A stretch of 64,000 nucleotides of DNA from Vibrio gigantis (lineage in GTDB: Bacteria > Pseudomonadota > Gammaproteobacteria > Enterobacterales > Vibrionaceae), in contig NZ_AP025493.1 of NCBI RefSeq assembly GCF_024347515.1, forward strand, positions 682,001-746,000. The letters run 5' to 3'. The notes beneath the pieces are model-generated. The model searched no databases. It had not been told where the DNA came from and saw nothing but the letters and a program-made list of their open reading frames with translations. Positions 8,324 through 17,600 of the stretch are shown here, piece after piece. Numbering within the stretch: the first letter of the stretch is position 1; every line of letters begins with the position of its first letter. Made by a program: the position numbers and the translations under genes.

Positions 8324-9136
8324 TTATCCTAAAACAAATTCAACGCTTTTTTTCTTCTGTTTTAGGTCATGGTAACGGATGTACTTGAAATAGATATCGT
8401 GCTTGTTTTGGATATTTTGAGAAAAGGGGTTTTTCACCACTTTTTTAATATCAGCCTTGAAGAATGGCATGCCAAGCTTACTCATGTAAGGCTCTAAATA
8501 GAGATCATAAAGAAACTGACACATAGCCGGGTCAAGAGTAGGAAAACAGAACTCAGTATCAACTAAGCTGTCCGCCATGTAATCAAAGATCTTACGACGA
8601 ATGACAATACTCACGGCCCCTACGCTGCACAGCATCTTGCTGACACCGTCGTAAACCACATGCCCAATGATGACGCCCTCATAAAGAAAACACAGCACCT
8701 GCATATCTTCTCTCTTCACACCCAAATGACTCGCAACTTCGATAAAATCTTTGCCGTAAGTTTTTTGATGCATTCCTTGAATCGATTTGAGCCTTTTTGC
8801 AGGCAGTGAGCTAAGGCTATGTGATTCAACACTGGTTACCTCGTAGTCGTAACCAATATCGATACTAAACGGGCGCTCAGCGTTCTTAGTTGCCGCTTTC
8901 ACCTGCACCATTTCTTCAACCGAAAAGTCATAATCAACTTGAAAGAAACTCGCAATACCAAGACAACGAACAAAACTAGGCAGTGTCTTCGCTCTTTCCC
9001 ACTGGCTCACCATCACCTGATTAACACCAGAAAATGCTCGGTGAGAATGGGAAAGTAACTCAGCAAACTCTTCCTGAGAAATGGTGTTTTCTTCACGTAA
9101 CCGTTTTAGTTCTTCTGGGAAATTCTCTTTATTCAT
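8324..9136 (-). CDS. XRE-family regulator with unidentified C-terminal domain
   Basis: 270 aa. Residues 8-55 form a Cro/CI-type helix-turn-helix (LKRLREENTISQEEFAELL, then VNQVMVSQWERAKTLPS). The remaining 210 residues contain an alpha/beta region (MQVLCFLYEGVIIGHVVYD) that I cannot place; it may be an N-acetyltransferase-like or ligand-binding module, but no acetyl-CoA motif was seen. It is convergent with the EAL gene, with 25 nt between stops, and divergent from the LysR gene at 9304, whose promoter it could control. DNA binding is confident; the signal is unknown. Confidence 0.8.
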   Translation of the reverse strand: MNKENFPEELKRLREENTISQEEFAELLSHSHRAFSGVNQVMVSQWERAKTLPSFVRCLGIASFFQVDYDFSVEEMVQVKAATKNAERPFSIDIGYDYEVTSVESHSLSSLPAKRLKSIQGMHQKTYGKDFIEVASHLGVKREDMQVLCFLYEGVIIGHVVYDGVSKMLCSVGAVSIVIRRKIFDYMADSLVDTEFCFPTLDPAMCQFLYDLYLEPYMSKLGMPFFKADIKKVVKNPFSQNIQNKHDIYFKYIRYHDLKQKKKSVEFVLG

Positions 9137-9303
9137 CTGTCACTTACCTAGCTTTTTTATCAGTGTAGTTTACTTATCTAAGTTATTAAACGACACCGTT
9201 GATATATCCCTAATTCACGATTCAATTAATGAAACTGATTCACAAATTAAGTTAGATCACTCACAATTACTATTACGCTCATCGCTGACTCCCATGGATA
9301 CTT

Positions 9304-10236
9304 ATGGTCAACCCCAAACTCATCGCCCTACTTCCTGATCTTGCCTCGTTCATCCTAGTGGTAAACGAAGGCAGTTTTACTGCGGCAGCCAAGCAACTAG
9401 GGGTAACGCCTTCTGCACTCAGTAAGCTCATTACGCGTTTAGAGAAAGCACTGTCAGTAAAGCTATTTGAGCGAACTACTCGTACACTTATTATCACTCA
9501 GGCAGGCCAATTGGTTTACGATCAGAGCGTTGTCATGATTAACGCAGCACAGCAAGCGGTTGAATTATCGACCTCGGATCATACCGAGCCTTCTGGCTCA
9601 CTTACTGTGGCCGCGCCAGAAGCGTTTTTGAACTCTGTACTTCAGCCTTTTGTGGTGCCATTTCTTAATCAGTATCCAGAGATCCAACTTAAGCTACGCG
9701 CTGCTGATGGTGATATAGACATACTACGCCAAGGCATCGATATTGCGTTTCGCCTAACCGATAAACCCGATGAGAGCTTAGTACTAAAAGAGCTTGGTAA
9801 AACCAACTTAGTGCTGTGCGCGAGCCCTGATTATTTGGGTCACAAAGGGACACCTTCCCACCCTACGGATCTTAGTCAGCATGATTGTTTGTACCTAGCA
9901 GAAACAGACAAAGACCACATTTGGGACTTTCTCAAAGACGATGAGTTTCACACCGTCTCCGTCAGTGGTCGATACGCAGTGAACCACTCTCAAATGCGAC
10001 TTAAAGGTGTGAAAGAAGGTTTGGGGATTGGCATCTTCCATGACTTCGTGATTCAAGATGCGTTAGCAGAAGGCAGTGTTGTTCAAGTATTGAATGACTG
10101 GACCATCAAGAGTAACTATCACGGCGCCATCGCGATGCAGTTCGCACAAACCAAATACATGCCCGCCCGCCTTCGCGTGTTCATTGACTACGCGATGGAA
10201 CACTTGGGTGACAAGTTAGCAGGGGAAATAAACTGA
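9304..10236 (+). CDS. LysR-family transcriptional regulator
   Basis: 310 aa. Winged helix-turn-helix at residues 14-72 (FILVVNEGSFTAAAKQLGV, then TPSALSKLITRLEKAL and LFERTTRTLIIT), followed by a periplasmic-binding-protein-like effector domain (about 95-300). It resembles the group that includes DsdC/AaeR-like and YafC-type regulators, but no effector can be named. Its stop overlaps the start of the downstream VOC-family gene (TGATG), so the two are translationally coupled. That suggests the regulator and enzyme share a function, for example response to a reactive aldehyde. Confidence 0.88.
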   Translation: MVNPKLIALLPDLASFILVVNEGSFTAAAKQLGVTPSALSKLITRLEKALSVKLFERTTRTLIITQAGQLVYDQSVVMINAAQQAVELSTSDHTEPSGSLTVAAPEAFLNSVLQPFVVPFLNQYPEIQLKLRAADGDIDILRQGIDIAFRLTDKPDESLVLKELGKTNLVLCASPDYLGHKGTPSHPTDLSQHDCLYLAETDKDHIWDFLKDDEFHTVSVSGRYAVNHSQMRLKGVKEGLGIGIFHDFVIQDALAEGSVVQVLNDWTIKSNYHGAIAMQFAQTKYMPARLRVFIDYAMEHLGDKLAGEIN

Positions 10237-10619
10237 TGCTAAAAGGAATCCACCACGCGGCAATCATCTGTTCCAATTACGAGCTATCGAAACGCTTTTA
10301 CACTGAAGTTTTACAACTGGAAGTGATAGCTGAGAATTACCGAGAAGCGCGCCAGTCTTACAAACTTGATCTAGCACTGCCTAATGGTGCTCAAATAGAG
10401 TTGTTTAGCTTCCCTGATGCACCTGAAAGGCCTAGCTTTCCAGAAGCTCAAGGGTTAAGACATTTAGCCTTTTGCGTTGATGACGTTCAACAAGTAAAAA
10501 GTTATTTAGAAGGACATGGAATCGACGTCGAACCGATTCGAGTTGATGAGTTTACGGGGAAGTCATTCACGTTTTTCGCAGACCCAGACGGTCTGCCGCT
10601 AGAGCTTTATGAAATATAG
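10236..10619 (+). CDS. VOC-family protein, glyoxalase I-like (YaeR type)
   Basis: 127 aa with one vicinal-oxygen-chelate domain. Putative metal ligands are His6 (GIHHAAIIC), Glu56 (AQIELFSFPD), His77 (GLRHLAFCVDD) and Glu123 (PLELYEI), the same layout as glyoxalase I. The family is usually annotated as lactoylglutathione lyase-like, but the substrate of YaeR-type members is not settled. It is coupled to the LysR gene by a TGATG overlap and followed by a strong bidirectional terminator. The fold is confident; the reaction is only a possibility. Confidence 0.85.
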   Translation: MLKGIHHAAIICSNYELSKRFYTEVLQLEVIAENYREARQSYKLDLALPNGAQIELFSFPDAPERPSFPEAQGLRHLAFCVDDVQQVKSYLEGHGIDVEPIRVDEFTGKSFTFFADPDGLPLELYEI

Positions 10620-10686
10620 AGCTTTATCAAAAATAGGCTGTATCAAAACTAAACTTTCCTGATCAGTCAACTTCCCGCCAGAATAC

Positions 10687-10721
10687 AAAACGGACCTTCT
10701 CAGGCTGAAAAGGTCCGTTTT
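10687..10721. terminator. Bidirectional terminator
   Basis: AAAACGGACCTT (10687-10698) pairs with AAGGTCCGTTTT (10710-10721). An A-run and a T-run flank the stem, so it can serve the VOC gene on plus and the PepSY gene on minus. Confidence 0.9.
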
Positions 10722-10729
10722 CAGTTCAA

Positions 10730-12265
10730 TTAGCTCAACGCCGTTTTGAACTTCTCAACACGTGAGAAAAGTAGCCAGTCAAATATCATAGCTGTGACAA
10801 TCGTTGCTCCCGCGAGAGGAAATAGCACTGAAATCACAACAACACTCACCAAACCAGCTTTCCATAGGCCAGCATCGCCAAACTTAGGTGGCGCGCCAAG
10901 CTTACGTTGACCTGATGGTCTACGCATCCACCACATCACACCGCCAGTTACTGATACCACGATGAAAGCCAAGCAGAACAAGGCGTTTAAAAGCTTGTTG
11001 ATGATACTAATATCACCCTGATGCAGAGAAATACCGACCGCTAATGTCTTGGCGATAAAGTTGTAATCTTGCCAGGTCACTTCACCAAGGATACGACCTG
11101 AATATTGGTCTAGGTGCGTGGTACGATCTTGAGTTGGGTCGATGATATCGCCGCCCATGGTGTTCGCTGTCACCGTGTAGACACCGGTTTCTGAACGTGG
11201 GAAGTTTACCTTGTACTGAGTGAAGCCAAGAGCTCGTGCTTTCTCAATGACATCATCAATGGCAAAGCTACTCGCAGACATGACATGCATAGAGTGGTCA
11301 TCGCCCATCTTAGAGTGATCATGAGGTTCGGACGCCTCTTCCACATGATGTACATGTTCGGCAGGTTTATCTTGGGACAACGGCAATGGTGTCTGTTCCA
11401 AGTTCCATGGAAGCTCCTCTTCCGAGCCATGGTTAAGCGATGCGTGTGTCTTATCAGACAGCGGAATATCGTCCCACATTTGAGCAGGAAAAGTGCTCCA
11501 TGCTTGGACTAGCTTACCACCCCAGAAACCTGTCCACGCCAAACCAGAAAGGATAAATAGCAACAGAACAAGAGATAACGTGCCACCGATGTTCGCATGC
11601 AGATCACGCATCAGTACACGTGTCCCAGATGACACTCTCAACTTAAGAAAGCCTGCACGGCTCGCATTGTCGCGTGGCAACCATAGGTAAATTCCACTGA
11701 CGAGCAACAGAATCGACAAGCTGATTGCGACTTCAATCAGATAATCACCCCAATCGCCAATCAATAACGTGCCGTGGATGTCGTTTGCCAACTGGTACAG
11801 GCTGTCGCTGCGTGGAACTTCACCGACGACTTCACCTGTATATTGATTCACAGTGGCAAAAACCGATGTGCCATCTTCCAGAGAGACTGAAAATCGGTTC
11901 GCCAAATCAGGCGCTTTGCTTGGTACAAACTGTGTCACCGAACTTTGTGGATATTGATTTTGCACTGCCGCTAACTGCTGCGAAACCTTGATCGGCTCAC
12001 CGGATACTGCAATTTCAATCGCCTCTTGATGAAAAGCTAATTCGATCTCATCGTCAAACAACATCACTAAGCCAGTAATACTTAGCATCAACATAAATGG
12101 GATAACGAACAGCCCAGCATAGAAATGCCAGCGCCAGGTGAGAAAGTAGAGGGTTTTATTGCGCTCTTTGCTTTGAATATCGGTTTTCGAACTGCTTGTT
12201 GCACTGCTTGTAGACTGCGAAGTCGCTTGTGCCTTCACAGTAGTTTGAGATTCATTTCTCAACAT
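10730..12265 (-). CDS. PepSY-associated transmembrane protein with His-rich loop
   Basis: About 511 aa from the ATG at 12265, chosen for its AAGGA ribosome site; the frame is open about 8 codons further up. A cytoplasmic lead of about 40 residues (Ser/Thr-rich) is followed by the family's four-helix layout: first helix near LTWRWHFYAGLFVIPFMLML, a PepSY-containing periplasmic domain, two central helices, a second periplasmic domain and C-terminal helices. The second periplasmic loop has a His-rich stretch (HVHHVEEASEPHDHSKMGDDH), which suggests metal contact. Relatives are often iron- or copper-regulated and linked to siderophore or reductase functions. It follows a DUF2946 gene on the same strand, as is common. 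The precise role is unknown. Confidence 0.85.
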   Translation of the reverse strand: MLRNESQTTVKAQATSQSTSSATSSSKTDIQSKERNKTLYFLTWRWHFYAGLFVIPFMLMLSITGLVMLFDDEIELAFHQEAIEIAVSGEPIKVSQQLAAVQNQYPQSSVTQFVPSKAPDLANRFSVSLEDGTSVFATVNQYTGEVVGEVPRSDSLYQLANDIHGTLLIGDWGDYLIEVAISLSILLLVSGIYLWLPRDNASRAGFLKLRVSSGTRVLMRDLHANIGGTLSLVLLLFILSGLAWTGFWGGKLVQAWSTFPAQMWDDIPLSDKTHASLNHGSEEELPWNLEQTPLPLSQDKPAEHVHHVEEASEPHDHSKMGDDHSMHVMSASSFAIDDVIEKARALGFTQYKVNFPRSETGVYTVTANTMGGDIIDPTQDRTTHLDQYSGRILGEVTWQDYNFIAKTLAVGISLHQGDISIINKLLNALFCLAFIVVSVTGGVMWWMRRPSGQRKLGAPPKFGDAGLWKAGLVSVVVISVLFPLAGATIVTAMIFDWLLFSRVEKFKTALS

Positions 12266-12376
12266 TATTATTTCCTTTGACATGCGCAAACGAACCTTCT
12301 GAAAAATCAGAAAGTCACTAAGGCATGTTTAACTTTACTTAATACTATATTTTTTAATTATTTTAATGAGTGAGGT

Positions 12377-12727
12377 TTAAGCAGTAACAAAGGGAGGGCC
12401 ACGTGGGGCTTGCCTCGAATAGCGTTCGCTTAGAGCCAAAAAAGCGTAGCTGTCTGAGACAATAAAACTCAGTCGAGTTGTGAGTAGTGTAGTTGGAAGT
12501 TCATCTTGGTGAAATGTGGAAAAATGGCTAAACGGACACGGCTTAGCTTTATGAGTATTCGGTTCACCCTCTTCGATTTGAACCAGTTCAAAGCCATTGA
12601 CCGTACACAACGACGCCCATACTCCCGCACTGTTACCATGAGCATTGATAACAGGCATTAATGTCACTAAAGCCCAGCTTAACGCAGTGGCAAGTAACAT
12701 AGAGAGGTTGAACGAGGTTCGGCGCAT
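12377..12727 (-). CDS. DUF2946 family small exported or membrane protein
   Basis: 116 aa with an N-terminal hydrophobic segment (MLLATALSWALVTLMPVINAHG) and a C-terminal RQAPRGPP tail, which is the hallmark of DUF2946. A Cys-containing middle region (CTVNGF and KPCPFSHFS) could bind metal. Members often sit beside copper or iron transport genes and PepSY proteins. It is upstream of the PepSY gene on the same strand with 111 nt between, so the two probably form one unit. The biochemical role is not established. Confidence 0.7.
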   Translation of the reverse strand: MRRTSFNLSMLLATALSWALVTLMPVINAHGNSAGVWASLCTVNGFELVQIEEGEPNTHKAKPCPFSHFSTFHQDELPTTLLTTRLSFIVSDSYAFLALSERYSRQAPRGPPFVTA

Positions 12728-13030
12728 TATTCCAAATCTTTATAAATTCCCCTTATTATGAGGCACTTGTTATATAGGTAAACGTAAAGATTAACATCAG
12801 GTTAAAAAGTTGAAGCCAACGCACACTCTTTTTAGTTAAAAACTGGTTACGCGAATAGAACATACCCCATATTATTCATGTACGTGCACAGCTCCCGGTT
12901 AGAAAGCCACCAATAAAAAACGCCGCCTACATTTTCCAATAAAGGTAAATATAGGCGGCGTTTTAGAAATCGAATCTTGAGGTTTGGGCTTTGTTAACTA
13001 TCTAACAAGCATATGCTCTTGATTAACCCA
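12728..13030. other. Intergenic region between cybC and the DUF2946 gene
   Basis: 303 nt. It holds the DUF2946/PepSY promoter region on the minus strand and a strong hairpin terminator at 12917-12964. I looked for a Fur box before DUF2946 and found none convincing. Confidence 0.4.
12917..12964 (-). terminator. Rho-independent terminator after cybC
   Basis: CGCCGCCTA (12921-12929) pairs with TAGGCGGCG (12952-12960) across a 22-nt loop. The stem is extended by A and T runs on its two sides. It ends the minus-strand cytochrome b562 unit. Confidence 0.85.
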
Positions 13031-13426
13031 TTAACCGAAGATCTTGCTCCAGATACTTGGGTTACGCTTCTCGTGGTACTCTTCACGAAGGCCGTCAATA
13101 GTACGAAGTTCTTGTTGTGCTGACTCTAAGTCGCCTTGGTCTAGCTTCTGTTCAATGCTATCCAGTGATGCACTGATCTTTTTGAAGCCTTCCATGAAGT
13201 TGTCTTCTTTCTCTACTGGGTACACACCCGTTTTCAGCTCTGCCACTAGCGTATCTAAACGAACGATAGGCTTTTGCATCTCTTCAATGCTTTGAGCTTC
13301 TGCCGCTTGTTTAAATGCAAGCTTCATTTCTTGCATGTTTTTCTTAAGGTCAACGTTAGCAAATGCGTTGCCAGACATTACTGCAGCAGCGATTAAGCCA
13401 GATAAAAGGATTGAGCGAGTTTTCAT
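13031..13426 (-). CDS. cybC: Soluble cytochrome b562, periplasmic
   Basis: 131 aa with a signal peptide cleaved near AFA-NVD (about residue 23). The mature four-helix bundle has the two heme ligands expected of cytochrome b562: Met31 (KKNMQEM, matching mature Met7 of the E. coli protein) and His118 (REEYHEKR, matching His102). There is no CXXCH, so heme is bound without covalent links. The physiological electron partners of this family are unknown. A strong terminator follows. It stands alone between a PHP phosphoesterase and the DUF2946/PepSY unit. Confidence 0.9.
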   Translation of the reverse strand: MKTRSILLSGLIAAAVMSGNAFANVDLKKNMQEMKLAFKQAAEAQSIEEMQKPIVRLDTLVAELKTGVYPVEKEDNFMEGFKKISASLDSIEQKLDQGDLESAQQELRTIDGLREEYHEKRNPSIWSKIFG

Positions 13427-13571
13427 TGTTTCTCCAAGTGAAACTGTGACTTTGAAGATAGCGCCATCATTACTGCAGCGCTTCGACTTTATTATTTTCC
13501 GGCTAGTGTATACAAAAATCCGTCAGGCACAAAAATTGATTGTGTCGAAATGCAAACCCGCCGACATTCTC

Positions 13572-14318
13572 TTAAACAAGCGCTGAGTATTCTGGTATTT
13601 CATTACGACCACGTAACGCCAGAAACGACAAGAATTGCTTCGGTGAATGAGTAATCACCTTATTCGAGTCAATGCCAACCTCATCAAGCAGTGCAGCCAC
13701 AAGATCCAAACCACCAACATCATTACAAAAATGAGCATCACTACCCGAAGTGATAAATGCTCCTTTTGTTTTTGCTATTCTCGCGATCTCGTAACAGCGA
13801 TCAACACTGCCTACGCGGCTATTGCCTTTCAGTGTCGTGTTATTTATCTCGATGGCGACGTCGTGCTCTACCGCACATTGAATGACCGCTTCGAAGTCAA
13901 AATCAAAATTAGGATTGCCCAAATGGCCAAGTGCATCGACTCGACCACCTTTAATAACATTCAAGAGAGCCTCAGTGTGAGCTGCTAAATCTGACGGGCG
14001 GAAAACCGGCTCATGAAAGCTTGCAATCACCCAATCTAAGTTCTTATCAACACTTGGGTGTATATCGATTTCACCTTGAGTATTCATTATGTTTGATTCA
14101 ACGCCGCGAATAATCGCAACGCCTTCGATAAAACGAGGAAGTACACGCTGATTGCTAAAAAACCAGTAGTGTGGCGCGCCCGGCATTGACTCTGAATGGT
14201 CAGTGGTACAGAACATAGCAAGGCCGTTTTGTTTTGCCGATTTAGCGTTTTCAATCAATGTACTGTAGGCATGGCCACTGGCGTATGTATGGGTGTGAGT
14301 GTCTACTTTGAGTTCCAT
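13572..14318 (-). CDS. PHP-domain phosphatase, YcdX family
   Basis: 248 aa, one complete PHP domain. Metal-binding motifs are all present: VDTHTHTYASGHA at the N-terminus, TTDHSE, RGVESNIM, IASFHEP, GHLGNP, and SGSDAHF near the C-terminus. E. coli YcdX binds three zinc ions and has phosphatase activity in vitro; its natural substrate is unclear, with a link to swarming proposed. The gene is monocistronic by position. A long hairpin lies just upstream of its start (14352-14388). Confidence 0.88.
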   Translation of the reverse strand: MELKVDTHTHTYASGHAYSTLIENAKSAKQNGLAMFCTTDHSESMPGAPHYWFFSNQRVLPRFIEGVAIIRGVESNIMNTQGEIDIHPSVDKNLDWVIASFHEPVFRPSDLAAHTEALLNVIKGGRVDALGHLGNPNFDFDFEAVIQCAVEHDVAIEINNTTLKGNSRVGSVDRCYEIARIAKTKGAFITSGSDAHFCNDVGGLDLVAALLDEVGIDSNKVITHSPKQFLSFLALRGRNEIPEYSALV

Positions 14319-14623
14319 GAATCAATACCCTCTTCGCTTGGTCTAAAACGTTTTTCAGAAAGGTACCCCTGCACCTTTTTCTGAAAAGAAATGCCTAGTG
14401 GCAACAATTCGACCAGTTTATCAGCTGAAAGTAACAATTAGCACCCAAACATAAAGGTTTATTGCTGGTTCACTTACACGATACAAAAATACGTGACTAA
14501 CCTGAACCACCCAACTCTTAGTCTTATTTTAGTAGAGCTGCACAAACTCGGTAATTGCGCCAATTTTTTGCAACCTACCCAAGTTCGTCAATACTTAAAC
14601 CAGTTCACACGCTGGAGTGTTAG
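14319..14623. other. Divergent intergenic region, PHP gene / HD-GYP gene
   Basis: 305 nt. Apart from the hairpin at 14352-14388, nothing definite is seen. Both promoters must lie here. The HD-GYP start has only a moderate ribosome site (GGAGTG, 6 nt upstream). Confidence 0.4.
14352..14388. promoter_or_regulatory. Long imperfect hairpin upstream of the PHP gene
   Basis: TTTTCAGAAA-GGT (from 14352) pairs with ACC-TT-TTTCTGAAAA (to 14387) with a 2-nt bulge and a C-rich loop. It lies about 35 nt before the minus-strand PHP start. No gene ends here on plus, so it is not an obvious terminator and may be a leader structure. Confidence 0.4.
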
Positions 14624-17600
14624 ATGAGACGAAGACGTTATCCGCTGAGTATCCACATCACTAGCCTTTTCCTAATTTTGACAACATTTGTCGGTACAGT
14701 ATTGATATCAATAAGCTATCGGCATTCTCAAGAGTTGCTTTTGGGTACGGTACGTGAGGTAAGCAATGAGCACCGTGACAAGCTAGAATCGGTATTTAAA
14801 CAAGCCATTGCCCCTGTTATCACAACTTTAAATGTGATGGCGGTGAGCCCGTTTGTTACTCAGCAGGGATCTTCCATCGAAAAGGAGTCTTGGCTAGCGT
14901 CGGTTGATATCATCTTCAAGCAGAATACCAATTTGGTCGCGCTGTTCTACGGCTCGGAAGATGGCGACTTCAGGATCTTTCGCCCCTTAAGCACTAACAA
15001 ACAGAGGGCCGAAAACAATGCCCCTGCCAAAGCGACCATGATGGTCAGCAGTACTAATTTGGATGGTGAGAACTTTATTACCTACCTCGATGGTGCACAT
15101 CAGGTCATCAGTACTGCTCAAAGCGAGAGCAAATTTAATCCAACGACTCGTACTTGGTATCGTAATGCCAAGCCGGATGGATCCATTCACCTTTCTGAGC
15201 CCTATCTTTTTTATTTTATGAAAACCAACGGCATTACGCTTTCTAGGCGTTCGGCCGATGGCAAGCATGTGGTGGGCGCTGACTTCACGCTGAGTTCACT
15301 CTCTTCTCAGATCAGTGAACTGGCATATTCCCCACAAACCAGACTGGCTCTATTTGATGAACACTTTAATCTTCTTGGCCAGCATCAACTTGATTTAACC
15401 ACCTCTAACCTCACACTCGAAGCCAACAACGCCAATATCAATAATGGGCAAAGTACAAACAAACTCTCTGGTAGCGAGCAGGAACAAAGCTTCTTTAACA
15501 TCCCCAAACGAGATCAAATGGAAGCGTTAAAATCATCCGTTTTGGGTCCGCTGATATCGGATGAAGAGAAATTTAACCTCAATCTAAAAAACGTGGAGTA
15601 CAACCTGAACACATGGGCACTGACCTTAACTCCGGTTGAGCTCACCCAAAACGTGACCCTCTATTTGGCGGAAGCGACACCACACAATGAACTGCTTTCT
15701 GATCTTATTTCTATGCGTGACAAACAAGTCGCCGTCGCAATTGGGATGTTGTTTATCTGTTTTGGCATCGTGTGGCTGGTTGCTAATCGCCTATCCCAGC
15801 CGCTCAATACGTTGATGCAGCTTACAGATAACATCGCACGCTTTGATTTCCGTCGTACCCATTATCCAAAGAGCATGATTAAAGAGGTTGCGAACCTTGC
15901 TCACTCCATTGAACTGATGGAGCACACGCTTCACGACCTCATCAACTTACTTCGAGACACCGCAGGAAATCAGGAGTTTTCGATACTAGCCAAGAACATC
16001 GCCCATCAAAGCTATTTGATAACCAAAGCCGAAACCATTGTGCTGTTTACTCAATCAGAAGAAAAAGATGTATTTAATACAGCCGCTAACCTCGCGATTA
16101 TTCCTTTTAAAGCTGACATCAATGACTTCATCAAACATACACCTTGGTTGCTGTGTCAGCTTAAGTCAGGTGAAACGATCCACTTAAACCGAGAAGATAA
16201 TGTGCTCAACTATTATCAAGACTCAATCTTTAATTCAGACCTGTACCTTTTTCCTCTCTTGAACCGTGAAAAGCTCTTAGTGGGTATTGTGGCCATTGGC
16301 TATGAAAGGCCGATTACCAAGATGCAGGCTGATAAGCACGCCTTTTTACGAGAGCTGCTCAGCTTTGCTGAAATAGCGAAAGACAATATTGACCAAATGC
16401 AGCAACAGAAAGACATGCTTAATGCCTTTATCGAGTTAATTGCATCGGCGATCGATACTAAATCACCTTACACAGGTGGGCATTGCCAACGAGTACCTGA
16501 ACTCACCAAATGGCTAACTCAAGCGACTATTGATGATGACCGCTATTATCCGCAGTTCTCACTCAATAGTAAGCAGTGGGAAGAGTTGATGCTCGCCGCT
16601 TGGCTTCACGATTGCGGCAAGGTCACCACGCCAGAATATGTAGTAGATAAAGCAACAAAATTAGAAACGATTTACGACCGAATCCACGAAATTCGCATGC
16701 GATTTGAATTGCTAAAACAACAAGCGGAAACCGACTATTGGAAGGCGATGGCGAACGGTGGACTTCAAGAGGAGCAGCTTAAAATACTCGAACAAAGCCT
16801 GTCCGAGCTGGATGAAGAGTTTGCCTTCGTTGCTGAGTGCAATCTCGGCGGCGAGTCCATGACAGAGGAGCAACTAGAACGCTTAGACCAAATAGCCAAA
16901 CGCCAATGGAAACGGACACTGGATGATCAACTGGGGCTATCTTGGTCTGAGAAAGAGAGGTTCAACACCCAAAAAGATACTGTTGATAAAGATAAAACTG
17001 AGCCAACAAGTCCGGAGACGATTTTGCCGGTAATGGAGCCACTACTTGCTGACAAACCAGAACATAAAATACCGTGGGATAATGGCTTTAACCCGGCAGA
17101 TGTATGGCAAGAAGCATTTGTACTCAAGCCCGGCGAAGTAAAATACAACCAAGGTGAGTTATACAATTTGAAAGTACGTCGTGGCACCTTAAACGATGAA
17201 GAACGTTTCATGATCAACGATCATATCATTCAAACTTTCACCATGCTCAACAAGCTCCCTTACCCGTCTTATCTCAAGAACATTCCCGATATTGCGAGCG
17301 GACATCACGAGCGTATTGATGGTAAAGGCTACCCAAGAGGCTTAAATGAAGACCAATTGCCTCTGCCTTCTAGAGCAATGGCGATAGCTGATGTCTTTGA
17401 AGCGCTTACCTCCAGTGACCGCCCTTATAAGAAAGGCAAACTCTTAAGCGAATCACTCAATATCATGACCGACATGGCCACTAGCGGTCATATCGATCCC
17501 AAACTCTATTTATTGTTTCTAGAAAACAAGATCTACGACAAATACGCCGAGCGATTCCTTGAGCCAAACCAACGATGCGAGGTTGATGAAACGAAACACA

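Noticed and set aside
12728..12800. Fur box upstream of the DUF2946/PepSY pair.
   Set aside because: The region is AT-rich, but no stretch matches the GATAAT repeats well enough.
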